DNA from: Infirmifilum sp. NZ
Lineage (GTDB): Archaea > Thermoproteota > Thermoprotei > Thermofilales > Thermofilaceae
Length of the DNA: 64,000 bases
Direction: 5' to 3'
Assembly (NCBI RefSeq): GCF_022693705.1
Contig: NZ_CP094288.1
Location: 698,582 to 762,581, forward strand
The translations under genes were made by a program, and so were the position numbers. The stretch's first letter is position 1. Each line of letters opens with the position of its first letter. Shown in pieces: positions 23,832 through 31,925 of the stretch. The notes beneath the pieces were generated by a model that searched no databases, was not told the origin of the DNA, and saw nothing but the letters and a program-made list of their open reading frames with translations.

Positions 23832-24497
23832 GTGAAGCTCGTATTTATAGGTCCTCCGGGCGTCGGGAAGGGAACTTACGCGCAGGCTGTCAGTGAAAGA
23901 TACGGTATTCCTCACATATCTACGGGCGACATTTTCAGAGAGGAGGCTAGGAAGGGCAGCGAGCTTGGGAAGCTTGTGAAAGAGTACATGGACAAAGGCC
24001 TGTTAGTGCCTGATGACCTTGTAATAGAGATAGTTAAGAGGAGGCTTCAGGAAACCGATTGCAGGAACGGGTTCATACTGGATGGCTTCCCCAGGACGTT
24101 ACCCCAGGCTCTTGCTCTCGAAGAGTTCGCAAAGCCAGATCTAGTCTTAAACTTCATCGCTCGGGAGGATGTTATAATAGAGAGGCTTAGCGGGCGTCGC
24201 GTGTGCGCTAACTGCGGCGCCATCTACCACGTTAAATACATGCCTCCCAAGGTGCCAGGAGTGTGTGACAAGTGCGGTGGACCTCTTATCATTCGACGTG
24301 ACGATCGGCCTGAAGTGATCAGAGAGAGGCTGAAAGTTTTCCACGAGCAATTCACGCCGATTATACGCTTTTACGAAGAGAGGGGGAGACTCATAACCGT
24401 AGAGGCCAACGAGCAAGCTCCCGTTGTCATACCAAGAGTCCTAAGTATCCTCGAAATGCGATTCAAGGAGTCGCCTCGCTCGCAATCCGGTAAATGA
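23832..24497 (+). CDS. adk: Adenylate kinase with zinc-type LID domain
   Basis: 221 aa from GTG 23832, which has GGGAGG just upstream; GTG 23808 would add eight residues. The P-loop GPPGVGKGT, STGDIFREE, the lid start RLSGRRVC and DGFPRT are all present. The LID carries CANC...CDKC, a four-Cys zinc site. It interconverts AMP, ADP and ATP in the cytosol. This is the long bacterial-type enzyme rather than the short trimeric archaeal AdkA type, and long zinc-lid enzymes also occur in Thermoproteota. The 3' end overlaps a convergent membrane-protein gene by 35 bp. Confidence 0.95.
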   Translation: MKLVFIGPPGVGKGTYAQAVSERYGIPHISTGDIFREEARKGSELGKLVKEYMDKGLLVPDDLVIEIVKRRLQETDCRNGFILDGFPRTLPQALALEEFAKPDLVLNFIAREDVIIERLSGRRVCANCGAIYHVKYMPPKVPGVCDKCGGPLIIRRDDRPEVIRERLKVFHEQFTPIIRFYEERGRLITVEANEQAPVVIPRVLSILEMRFKESPRSQSGK

Positions 24498-24936
24498 CAT
24501 AGACGATAGCCGCGACTGTCAGAGTTATGGCAAGTGAGGGGGGCCTCCATTGTATGCTTTCAACGCTCTCCCAGATGAGGGGCACGAGCGTTAAGGCTAT
24601 GTAGAGCGGCGTGTACCAGTTTAAGACATAATGCACCCCAGCTAAAGTCCCTTTACCGATTATGTGTAACGAGTCCCGCGAGGCTATCAAAAGGAGGCCT
24701 AGAAACATCGCAGAAACTAGGTCTAATTGATCAAAGGCAGTTAGTATGACCAAGAATAGGTACATGGTGGAGAATGCAGACTCGATAACCTCCACGTGGG
24801 AGGCGCGGTAACCGGCGAACTCCAGTGCTAGAAGTGAGATAAAAACGAGCGTGTAGGTGATCGGAAGCCTTAACAACAGCACCGTCAAAGCGCAGAGGAT
24901 TAAGAGGGTTAAGGCGAGAAAACCTTGCTCACTCAT
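24463..24936 (-). CDS. Small multi-spanning membrane protein in the DUF58 operon
   Basis: 157 aa with about five hydrophobic helices (6-23, 27-43, 55-68, 74-88, 105-150 in two parts) and little soluble sequence. No family recognised. Its start overlaps the end of the DUF58 gene by 8 bp, so it is the last gene of the MoxR operon and may be a membrane partner. Confidence 0.7.
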   Translation of the reverse strand: MSEQGFLALTLLILCALTVLLLRLPITYTLVFISLLALEFAGYRASHVEVIESAFSTMYLFLVILTAFDQLDLVSAMFLGLLLIASRDSLHIIGKGTLAGVHYVLNWYTPLYIALTLVPLIWESVESIQWRPPSLAITLTVAAIVYVIYRIASEATP

Positions 24937-26149
24937 AGGGCTCTACCACAACGGCTCTTCTTGATTTGCGAGGTAAAATTTCCAGTATCCCCTCTCTCCA
25001 GATCTCTGAGAGAAGGTTTTTCGACCTGAGGATACGCAGGCTTGGTATCTCGAATGGGTTAACGGCTATACACGTTATGCTGTAGCCCATGCCTTCAGCC
25101 TCCGAGATTATTCTGTAGACCTCTTCCTCTGTGAAAGAAGAAATGACGACGACGGATGAGCCCGAGGGAGAGAGGATGTACGAGATCCTTTTGAAGACTT
25201 CGCCGTAGTCGACGATCTGTCTTGTGGGCAAGTAGCGCACGTCAGCTAGTGCAGACAAGAGCCTGATCAGGTGCCTTTTCCCTGAGCCCGGTTTAACCCA
25301 GTCGCGGTAGTTTCCCACAACAAGCATCGCGACGCGGTAGCCTGAAAGTGTCAATCCAAACACCAATGAGGCGGCTACCCTTACTACAGCGTCAACGAAA
25401 TCCTCGACTTCTCTACCCAGGATCCTCCTACCACTCACGTCAAGAACTACGATTACGTTGGTGAGCCTCTCAGACTCGAAGACATTAACCATCCACTTTT
25501 GAAGCTTAGCTGTCGCCTTCCAGTTTATGCGGCGCAAAACCCCTCCTTGAGCTTCTTTAACTTCCAGGAAATCTCCGCCCTCACCGGGTCTTTTTGAGAC
25601 TATTTCGCCTGTCCTGGGAATAGTGTAGGTTGCAGCCAAGCCTACGCGGTATTTTCTTAGCAGTTTGGGTAAGTACACGATTTTATCCTGTTCGAAGCTG
25701 AACCTCTCCACTCTTCTCATTAGAAAAGGATCGTATATCTCGACTATAGCAGGACCTATCTCGTAATGACCTCTCTTTATAGAAGAAACCCTGTACTTGA
25801 CTGATTTCTCCTCACGCGGCCTCAGAACCAGGATGCCCTTGTTTGCGCCCTCCACGACTGTAAGAGGTTCCGCTATCTTATCCTCGAGGCCTAGAATTAG
25901 CGGAGAGTTTGAGAGGTTCTTTACTCTCAGGTTGACTTCAAGCTCCTCGCCTTCAATAAGCCTCGTTCTGGAGAGCTCTCGAGATAAGTCAACACGCACT
26001 GTACCCGTAGCTGGGGCTTGCCGACTTAAGATTAAAGAGTAGATTAGCGGAAGGGAGAAGAGGAGGAGGCTCCACTTTTGCAGACCTACAGCTAATGAAA
26101 CAATTAGCAATGCTAGTATCGCTGTGGCCCAACCCTTCTCCGTCAACAC
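24929..26149 (-). CDS. DUF58 / von Willebrand A-like membrane-anchored protein
   Basis: 406 aa. Two N-terminal hydrophobic helices (about 8-40) are followed by a beta domain with LRVKNLSNSPLILGLED, then the DUF58 signature RPGEGGDFLEVKEAQGG..RRINWKATAKLQKWMVNVFE, and a degenerate vWA domain beginning NVIVVLDVSGRRILG. DUF58 proteins regularly pair with MoxR ATPases and are thought to be chaperoned adaptors for surface or metal-centre assembly. It starts one base after the MoxR stop. Confidence 0.88.
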   Translation of the reverse strand: MLTEKGWATAILALLIVSLAVGLQKWSLLLFSLPLIYSLILSRQAPATGTVRVDLSRELSRTRLIEGEELEVNLRVKNLSNSPLILGLEDKIAEPLTVVEGANKGILVLRPREEKSVKYRVSSIKRGHYEIGPAIVEIYDPFLMRRVERFSFEQDKIVYLPKLLRKYRVGLAATYTIPRTGEIVSKRPGEGGDFLEVKEAQGGVLRRINWKATAKLQKWMVNVFESERLTNVIVVLDVSGRRILGREVEDFVDAVVRVAASLVFGLTLSGYRVAMLVVGNYRDWVKPGSGKRHLIRLLSALADVRYLPTRQIVDYGEVFKRISYILSPSGSSVVVISSFTEEEVYRIISEAEGMGYSITCIAVNPFEIPSLRILRSKNLLSEIWREGILEILPRKSRRAVVVEPYE

Positions 26150-26150
26150 G

Positions 26151-27098
26151 TTAATCCCTTACTTCTCTCGGAACCTCGGTTTTCTCAAGAACCTGTTTGA
26201 CAAGCTCCTCGGATGTGAAACCCCTGATTGCGCTCTCAACCCTCAGTACAAGTCTGTGTGCTAGAACTGGAACAGCGAGCTCCTTTACATCGTCGGGAAT
26301 GACGTACTTTCGGCCTCGTATGAATGCAAGGGCTCTTGAGGCCTTCATCAGAGCCTCTGCGCCTCTCGGGCTGACCCCCACTTCTACCTCCTTCAGTCGT
26401 CTGGTAGCGGCGACCAACTTCACTATGTACTCGAGGATACTCTCGTCCACGTAGACGTCTTCTACGGCTCTCTGAAGTGCGAGGATCTCATCCCGCGAGA
26501 CGACTTTGTTGATTATAGGCTTATCCGCTCTCCGCTCGATGCGTTTTCTCAAAATCATCTTCTCCTCTTCGAAGCTAGGGTATCCCATCTTTACCTTCAT
26601 CAGAAAGCGATCCAGCTGGGCCTCCGGTAAAGGGTATGTTCCTTCGAGTTCAATCGGGTTGAGGGTGGCTACAACCATAAAAGGCTCGTTCAAAGCAAAC
26701 GTACTCCCATCTATTGTAACTTGCCTCTCCTGCATGGCTTCCAGCAACGCACTCTGCGTCTTCGGCGGGGCTCTGTTTATCTCGTCAGAGAGAAGAATGT
26801 TCGTGAATATCGGTCCTTTTCTAAGCTTGAAATCCCCAATCTTTGGGTCATAAATGTAGCCCCCTGTGATGTCCGAGGGTAGTAGATCCGGGGTAAATTG
26901 CACACGCCGAAACTCCAGGTCAAGCGCCTGAGCAAAAGATGAAGCTAGAAGGGTTTTAGCCATTCCCGGGTAGTCTTCGATGAGCAGGTGACCTTGAGCT
27001 AGGAGCGTGACTAAAACTTTCTCAACGACATCTCTCTTTCCGACAATAGCCTTTTCGATCTCAGCATAGAGCCTCTCGAAGAGCTGTTTATCAGGCAT
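26151..27098 (-). CDS. moxR: MoxR-family AAA+ ATPase
   Basis: 315 aa. Walker A in DYPGMAKTLLAS (GMAKT), Walker B LLSDEINRAPPKTQSALLEAMQE, sensor 1 VVATLNPIELEGTYPLPEAQLDRF and the C-terminal lid VSPRGAEALMKASRALAFIRGR are standard MoxR features. MoxR ATPases act as chaperones with vWA/DUF58 partners. It is the third gene of a five-gene minus-strand operon between DUF4129 and small membrane proteins. Confidence 0.94.
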   Translation of the reverse strand: MPDKQLFERLYAEIEKAIVGKRDVVEKVLVTLLAQGHLLIEDYPGMAKTLLASSFAQALDLEFRRVQFTPDLLPSDITGGYIYDPKIGDFKLRKGPIFTNILLSDEINRAPPKTQSALLEAMQERQVTIDGSTFALNEPFMVVATLNPIELEGTYPLPEAQLDRFLMKVKMGYPSFEEEKMILRKRIERRADKPIINKVVSRDEILALQRAVEDVYVDESILEYIVKLVAATRRLKEVEVGVSPRGAEALMKASRALAFIRGRKYVIPDDVKELAVPVLAHRLVLRVESAIRGFTSEELVKQVLEKTEVPREVRD

Positions 27099-27140
27099 CT
27101 CGTTGACCGTTTTTGAATGAGAGATACTGTTAATATTCGT

Positions 27141-27461
27141 TTAGGCTCCCTGAAAAATCCTTTTCTTGAGTTCTTTAGGGGAAGGCTCGTGTCCTTTGCT
27201 CAACGCTTCTTCCACTTCATAGATTAGCCCCTTATACTCCTCGCTCTCGATTTTGATTCTCCTTTTAGGGCGATTCAGGGATTTAAGCATCATAACGACT
27301 ACCTGCAGGGTGGCTACAGCCGCTAAAAGCAGCGACGAAAGCCACGCTATACTCCATGCCAGCCGCAAACCGTACGCTTCGTAGACTACGGCAACAGCGA
27401 GTGAAATAGACGCTAAAACGAGCAGAGTCTTGACAGCTCTCTCCACTCTACGTCGCCTCAA
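27141..27461 (-). CDS. Two-helix membrane protein of the MoxR operon
   Basis: 106 aa with two transmembrane helices (about 10-28 and 34-56), then a basic and acidic cytosolic tail (NRPKRRIKIESEEYKGLIYEVEEALSKG). It overlaps the end of the DUF4129 gene by 14 bp and precedes moxR. The family is not recognised; genes of this size and form often sit between DUF4129 and MoxR in archaea. Confidence 0.7.
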   Translation of the reverse strand: MRRRRVERAVKTLLVLASISLAVAVVYEAYGLRLAWSIAWLSSLLLAAVATLQVVVMMLKSLNRPKRRIKIESEEYKGLIYEVEEALSKGHEPSPKELKKRIFQGA

Positions 27462-28335
27462 GGTGGTTGATTAGAGACGCTAAGGCTTTCTCAGCGCGCT
27501 CGCGGTCTTCCGTGTTCAATGGATAATCGCTGTATAGGGCCTTCTCGAAAAGGTACGTTAGATCCTCTAGGGGGGCGATCGGGATGGTAGGTATCAAGAT
27601 AATTGTACGCTGCATTATTTCTCGAGCTGTCATCTGCCCTGGCGTGTCAACTCGCCTCTTGTTAAGCTCTCGGCAAAAAGATTTGTATAGCTCGGATATA
27701 ACGCGCCTAACATATAAGTCGGATCTGATCATAGTCAGAGCCTGCTTTGATTCCTCCAGAATTGCTTCACGCACTTCTCTCGTGGCCAATTTGCTGTTTA
27801 CCTGTTCTCTGCGGCTAATCCGAGCCGTAAGAAAAACTGAGGCAATGGCTAATCCCAATAGAACTGAGGCTATCCAGGGCGTATAGGGCAAGAGTTTCCC
27901 CGAGGCTTGCGGATAGAAAGTGGTGACAGTGGAGTTTAACCGCGTACCCGACGTGTTGAATTCCTGATTTAGAGAGGTGTTAGCGGGCATGGTGTTAAGC
28001 TGAACCTGATATTCCTCCTTGGATGGATTCCTGCTTATTACCAGGAGTACTAGCAGCAGGAGAAGAAGGTTGAACAGCAGGGAGAAAGCAAAGCTTTTTC
28101 CCCTACTCTCTCCTCTATTCTTATCTCTTTTGAGGAGCTCGCGGATCACCTCCGCGACATCGTACCTTGCTACGTAAATACCTACCGAAACTAAGGCTAC
28201 AAACCCCAGAAAAACTGCCGCGTTAACATCCTGTTTAGCCACGCTTGGAACATAGAGTTCTCTTGGTTCACCCGTGGCTACCAAAAGTATCAGGATCGTA
28301 ATGATTGCAAGCAACAGTATGTCTCCGTACCTCAC
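27448..28335 (-). CDS. DUF4129-like membrane protein, first gene of the MoxR operon
   Basis: 295 aa from GTG 28335. TM helices lie at about 5-22, 38-55, 85-103 and 152-170, with a Thr/Asn-rich outer loop between the last two. The C-terminal cytosolic domain (about 195-293) has the DUF4129 pattern YKSFCRELNKRRVDTPGQMTAREIM..DLTYLFEKALYSD. In many prokaryotes DUF4129, DUF58, MoxR and transglutaminase-like genes form one cluster; here the transglutaminase-like gene lies 8 kb away in another transcript. Confidence 0.8.
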   Translation of the reverse strand: MRYGDILLLAIITILILLVATGEPRELYVPSVAKQDVNAAVFLGFVALVSVGIYVARYDVAEVIRELLKRDKNRGESRGKSFAFSLLFNLLLLLLVLLVISRNPSKEEYQVQLNTMPANTSLNQEFNTSGTRLNSTVTTFYPQASGKLLPYTPWIASVLLGLAIASVFLTARISRREQVNSKLATREVREAILEESKQALTMIRSDLYVRRVISELYKSFCRELNKRRVDTPGQMTAREIMQRTIILIPTIPIAPLEDLTYLFEKALYSDYPLNTEDRERAEKALASLINHLEAT

Positions 28336-28363
28336 CTAAGCTCATGTCATCAGTGATCGGCGA

Positions 28364-28372
28364 ATATTTAAA
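28364..28372. promoter_or_regulatory. TATA box serving the divergent genes at 28335 and 28394
   Basis: ATATTTAAA is centred 26 bp before GTG 28394 on the plus strand; the overlapping AATATT reads as a TATA element about 30 bp before GTG 28335 on the minus strand. Confidence 0.4.
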
Positions 28373-28393
28373 CCGAGCTTGCCCTGACTTGTT

Positions 28394-28702
28394 GTGTATT
28401 CGAGGACATTTCGGTACAAAGTCAGATCAGAGAGGTTGTCTGAGGCGGTTGCGCTAATCAGAGAGATGGACTCAATCATGCGATCCTACTCCGTGGAGTT
28501 TAAGAAGCTAACGCTTATAAGAGAGGCGGAGGGTGAGGCAGTGCTTTTAGAAATCTACCTCTTTGAGAGCTGGAACGATTGGCGCGAGCTGATGAAGCGA
28601 ACCCAAGACGATGAGAAATTAGAGAAGATGTGGCAGATGTTTGAATCGATTGTAGCAGGAGAAATCCTGGAGGAGGACTGGGAAGCGGTGAGCTGGAGCT
28701 AG
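28394..28702 (+). CDS. Small alpha/beta protein of unknown function
   Basis: 102 aa from GTG 28394, positioned by the upstream TATA box. The pattern of strand (TFRYKVR), long helix (LSEAVALIREMDSIMRSY), strand, strand (EAVLLEIYLFESW) and helix suggests a dimeric ferredoxin-like (ABM/NIPSNAP-type) fold. It is acidic at the C terminus. No catalytic motif is seen. Its last 4 bp overlap the PAC2 gene tail to tail. Confidence 0.6.
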   Translation: MYSRTFRYKVRSERLSEAVALIREMDSIMRSYSVEFKKLTLIREAEGEAVLLEIYLFESWNDWRELMKRTQDDEKLEKMWQMFESIVAGEILEEDWEAVSWS

Positions 28703-29484
28703 ACGTACCAGCTCGGCAAGCCTTCTTTTCTCTCCTCAGCCTGTTCTGCTCTCTCGATCTCTCTCCTCAGCTCCTCTTCCCGCGCTTTCTCTTCCTGAAT
28801 AAGCTTGTCCAGGCCCTCCAGATTCACCTCAAGCTTCAGAATTTTTGACAGAACTCTAACCACCTCCCGCGAAGATTCAAAGTTCGGCTCGGGAGTGTGC
28901 GTGCTTCCCATTATGACGAGGCCTTCAATGCCTTTTAGCGCGGCTAACGCAGGTAGAAGGCCGCACGCCCCGGTTATGGTCCCGCCAGCACTACGCTTGA
29001 GGCCGAGGGCTTCGAGCTCCGGTGCTGATCCAGAGCCAGCTACCGTGAAAACAACCTCAACTGTCGGAGTCTCGGAGGATGTCCCGCAGACCCCTATAAC
29101 TTTTTCACCACCAAGAGAGCTGAAGAAGTCGAGAACACAATCCGCGACATCATACTGAGCCCAACTGACGGGTTGAACCTCGCTCGTTAGAAAAAGGATG
29201 TCATGCTCCTCGCCGCTATAGAGGTAGAATTTGTAGGATGGAAGCCTCAGGCTTCCCGTTTGGTCGACAAAAACCCCAGCGTTTCCGACGGGGAGGAGTA
29301 GCCCAGGGCCCACGAGCTCGGCCACTTTCTCCAGCCCGAGCGTCGAGACAATGTAATCAACGGCGATCTTCCCCACCAAGCCTATCCCAGGTAGCCCCTG
29401 CACCAAGATGCCGTGCCTGAGCGTCAGTTCCCTGTAAACGAAGATCCTATACCCCCTGCACTCAAGCGTACGCACAGGTTTCAC
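28699..29484 (-). CDS. PAC2-family proteasome assembly chaperone homologue with C-terminal HbYX motif
   Basis: 261 aa. The PAC2 domain begins ILVQGLPGIGLVGKIAVDYIV and carries IGVCGTSSETPTVEVVFTVAG and GTITGACGLLPALAALKGIEGLVIMGSTHTP. A charged coiled-coil (about 215-250) leads to the last residues SWYV. A C-terminal Trp-Tyr-X fits the hydrophobic-Tyr-X motif by which PbaA/PbaB, PAN and PA200-type factors dock into the proteasome alpha-ring. It is probably a cytosolic chaperone or activator of the 20S proteasome. The gene is monocistronic. Confidence 0.87.
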   Translation of the reverse strand: MKPVRTLECRGYRIFVYRELTLRHGILVQGLPGIGLVGKIAVDYIVSTLGLEKVAELVGPGLLLPVGNAGVFVDQTGSLRLPSYKFYLYSGEEHDILFLTSEVQPVSWAQYDVADCVLDFFSSLGGEKVIGVCGTSSETPTVEVVFTVAGSGSAPELEALGLKRSAGGTITGACGLLPALAALKGIEGLVIMGSTHTPEPNFESSREVVRVLSKILKLEVNLEGLDKLIQEEKAREEELRREIERAEQAEERKEGLPSWYV

Positions 29485-29632
29485 AGCCCGACGAAACTTA
29501 AAAAACTTACATTAACTCGCTCAGCATCGTGTACACGCGTTTCGCGCGCAAGCCACCTGCGTTGATGCGAGGGGATTCCACGGCAGTGAGCTCGGTGAAA
29601 GCATAATTAGGACGTAGTGTTTGAGCTAATTG

Positions 29633-29681
29633 CTGATGAGCACCTGCGACACTGAAAGGTGATGAGTACCAAACCGTCTGA
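29633..29681 (+). ncRNA. C/D box guide sRNA
   Basis: All four boxes of an archaeal C/D sRNA are in order: C (TGATGA, 29634-29639), D' (CTGA, 29652-29655), C' (GTGATGA, 29659-29665) and D (CTGA, 29678-29681). Both guides are exactly 12 nt (29640-29651 and 29666-29677), and D' and C' are 3 nt apart, as required for two L7Ae/Nop5/fibrillarin complexes. By the D+5 rule the first guide would methylate a G within UGUCGCAGGUGC and the second a U within ACGGUUUGGUAC. I could not match these to rRNA or tRNA by memory. The C box has C instead of R at its first position. The rest of 29485-29785 shows no other feature. Confidence 0.82.
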
Positions 29682-29785
29682 GAAGACGAATTCTGCCAGA
29701 ATCCGCAGGGTAAGTTCCCCTCATCGCATCGGCACCGGGAGTACTCTTCATCGAAGGAAGATCCTATTCAGCAGGAAGACGCCGA

Positions 29786-30526
29786 TTACCTATTAAAAAG
29801 CTTTTTGGCGTTCCCGAGCACTTCTTTCCTCAGGGTGTCTTCGGGGATACCTTTCAAGGAGGCTATTTCTGCTATTAGCTCTGGGATCAAAAGTGGGGTG
29901 AGAGTAAGGCCCCTATAGTGGTAGGGTCCGTCGCTCTCTGTTAGCATCGAGCTCACCGGAACCGCAGATACTACCTGCTTAGCCTTCGGCTGTAAGCGCA
30001 GTGAGGCGTTCACACTTATCATGTAACCTGAAGAAAGTAACTCCGGTAGTAGATCTAGGGGGCCGGTGTACCAGTGGAAAACAGCGCTTTTCACACCATG
30101 TTGCTTTAAAAGCTCCAGTGTTTGACGCCACGCTCCAGCGGAGTGGATGTTCATAGGCTTGTTGTGCGTTCTGGCGAGCTCTACAAAGCGCTCAAAGATT
30201 TTTCTCTGCAACGGGAACGTGGCAGCTACGAACTTCAAGTCGAGCCCAACCTCGCCTACGCAATCCGCATCTGAGATAAGGGCCTCGATCAGATCTACCT
30301 CATGGGTGGCCGCGCCCTCTTCTTTCAGGTTCCAAGGGTGCAACCCCACGCAAGCGAGGACGTTCTCTGGGTAGGAGTCGCGGATTTCCAAGACTTTGAG
30401 GGATGAAAGGTAATCCTCTGAAACCGCGATCAGTCGTATGCCCGATGAGACGAAGCGCTCAACGTCCTCCACCTGGAACTCGTAGAGGTGTACGTGGGCG
30501 TCAAGGTAGAGAATATCACGAGGCAT
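29786..30526 (-). CDS. TatD-family metal-dependent hydrolase
   Basis: 246 aa from ATG 30526 (MPRDILYLDAHVHLYE); a frame 21 codons longer runs into the IMPase gene and is unlikely. The metal ligands HVH, Glu in GEVGLDLKF, MNIHSAG, AVFHWYTG and the Asp of TESDGPY follow the TatD/amidohydrolase order. TatD proteins are 3'-5' exonucleases or deoxyribonucleases, though archaeal substrates are untested. The start overlaps the IMPase end by 11 bp; TatD, IMPase and phosphodiesterase genes form one operon. Confidence 0.87.
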   Translation of the reverse strand: MPRDILYLDAHVHLYEFQVEDVERFVSSGIRLIAVSEDYLSSLKVLEIRDSYPENVLACVGLHPWNLKEEGAATHEVDLIEALISDADCVGEVGLDLKFVAATFPLQRKIFERFVELARTHNKPMNIHSAGAWRQTLELLKQHGVKSAVFHWYTGPLDLLPELLSSGYMISVNASLRLQPKAKQVVSAVPVSSMLTESDGPYHYRGLTLTPLLIPELIAEIASLKGIPEDTLRKEVLGNAKKLFNR

Positions 30527-31370
30527 AGAACATCTCTGTGAAGTCCATGTTGAGCGCTTCGCGGTAAACAGCCTCCAGCTGCTTCCCAAGCTTCTCAGTA
30601 GAGGCGGCTATTACTGCTAGTTTCTCTTTAAGTGAAACAGCTCCCCGCTCATTGAGAGAGCCCCTCACTTTAACCCAGGCACCCGCTTCACGCGCTATAA
30701 GGATAGCTGCCGCGACGTCAATGACCCTCATGGTACCCCACTGGTCTATGTAAGCGTCTACACCTCCCGATGCCACAAACGAGAGCTCTAGGCTGGCGCT
30801 ACCTAGGCTCCTGACTACACCCCCCCTAAGCGTGAGCATGAGCGCATAAACTTGTGGGAGAAAGACAGCCTTAGGCGTAGCTCCAACGAAGACTAGAGCG
30901 TTGGCAAGATCATCCTGAGATGTCACTCTAATTGGTTTCCCGTTCAGCCAAGCGCCTTGACCTCTGACAGCGGTGAACTCCATGTTTAGGAGAGGAGCGT
31001 ACACAACGCCTGCAATGAGGTCGTCTAAGGTCTCGCCTTCCACAACGCCAATAGAGATGGCGAAGAAGGGTAGCCCGCGCTTGTAGTTCCTGCTTCCGTC
31101 GATGGGGTCTATAATGAATGTATATGTGGGACTCTCCCCGTAGGAAAGTTCTCCGGCTTCCTCCGATATTACCCTTAACCCCCCCATGTGTTGACGGAGA
31201 TAGTTTATGATAGCCTCCTCGGACGCCACATCGCCCTGAAGCGAGTAATCACCGCCTTTACCCTTGCCTACAACGCTACCAGCTGTCCCTAGCTTGATGG
31301 CTTCAATAGCCCTTTCAGCACCCTCTCTAGCTGCCTCCCGGATGAGGCTCAGAAGCGCCATGCTGTCCAA
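30516..31370 (-). CDS. Inositol-1-monophosphatase / FBPase class IV family phosphatase
   Basis: 284 aa. Metal site motifs are ISEEAGE (Glu pair), DPIDGSRNY (the DPxDGT/S signature) and DVAAA near 219. Archaeal members dephosphorylate both inositol 1-phosphate and fructose 1,6-bisphosphate and need Mg2+. A class V aldolase/phosphatase at 10394 covers gluconeogenesis, so the inositol or a different sugar-phosphate role is more likely here. It lies between the phosphodiesterase and TatD genes in one operon. Confidence 0.9.
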   Translation of the reverse strand: MDSMALLSLIREAAREGAERAIEAIKLGTAGSVVGKGKGGDYSLQGDVASEEAIINYLRQHMGGLRVISEEAGELSYGESPTYTFIIDPIDGSRNYKRGLPFFAISIGVVEGETLDDLIAGVVYAPLLNMEFTAVRGQGAWLNGKPIRVTSQDDLANALVFVGATPKAVFLPQVYALMLTLRGGVVRSLGSASLELSFVASGGVDAYIDQWGTMRVIDVAAAILIAREAGAWVKVRGSLNERGAVSLKEKLAVIAASTEKLGKQLEAVYREALNMDFTEMFYAS

Positions 31371-31376
31371 GGCTTG

Positions 31377-31880
31377 CTACACCTCAATTACCTCCACTGA
31401 AAGCTTTTCTAAGTCAACTACAGCGAAGGTGCGCGTAGTAGCAAGGTACCCCGAGAGAGCGCCGGGGTTTACCACAAGCGTTTCTCCTATTTTCCGGACG
31501 TCCACTCTGTGCGTGTGACCATAGACCACGATGTCGAAAAGACCACTCCTAGCCAGGGCTTCAACCAACTGTTCAGTTTTCTCCGGTGTGGAGGCTCCAT
31601 GAATCACGGCAATGCTTCTTCCATTGATCTTGAGGAAGAGGGGGGCCTCCTCTAGTACGACTCCAACGTTCTCCGCTGTTTTCGCAAGTAAAAGCTTCTC
31701 GCCATCATTGTTGCCGAACACCGCGTACACCTTAAACCCCTTGAATAACCTTAGCGTGAACGGGGAAACAATGTCGCCTGCATGTATGATAGCATCGATA
31801 CTACCACCAGTTCTCGCGAGAAATGCGTTCACGGCATCGAGGTTATCGTGGGTATCTGATATAATCGCAATACGCTTCAT
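31377..31880 (-). CDS. YfcE/MJ0936-type metallophosphoesterase
   Basis: 167 aa from ATG 31880; a TTG three codons earlier is the only longer start. The calcineurin-like motifs are ISDTHDN (DxH), HAGDIVS (GDxx), FGNNDGE (GNxD), VIHGAS and YGHTHRVDV (GHTH). Homologues hydrolyse phosphodiesters, including 2',3'-cyclic nucleotides in some cases. It leads a three-gene operon with IMPase and TatD. Confidence 0.92.
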   Translation of the reverse strand: MKRIAIISDTHDNLDAVNAFLARTGGSIDAIIHAGDIVSPFTLRLFKGFKVYAVFGNNDGEKLLLAKTAENVGVVLEEAPLFLKINGRSIAVIHGASTPEKTEQLVEALARSGLFDIVVYGHTHRVDVRKIGETLVVNPGALSGYLATTRTFAVVDLEKLSVEVIEV

Positions 31881-31889
31881 GAGGCTCAA

Positions 31890-31898
31890 GCTTAATAA
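31890..31898 (+). promoter_or_regulatory. TATA box of the SWIM gene
   Basis: CTTAATAAG is centred about 32 bp before ATG 31926 and overlaps the 5' region of the divergent phosphodiesterase gene. It makes ATG 31905, only 11 bp away, an unlikely start. Confidence 0.4.
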
Positions 31899-31925
31899 GT
31901 CGGTATGGAATTAAAATCTACCGTA

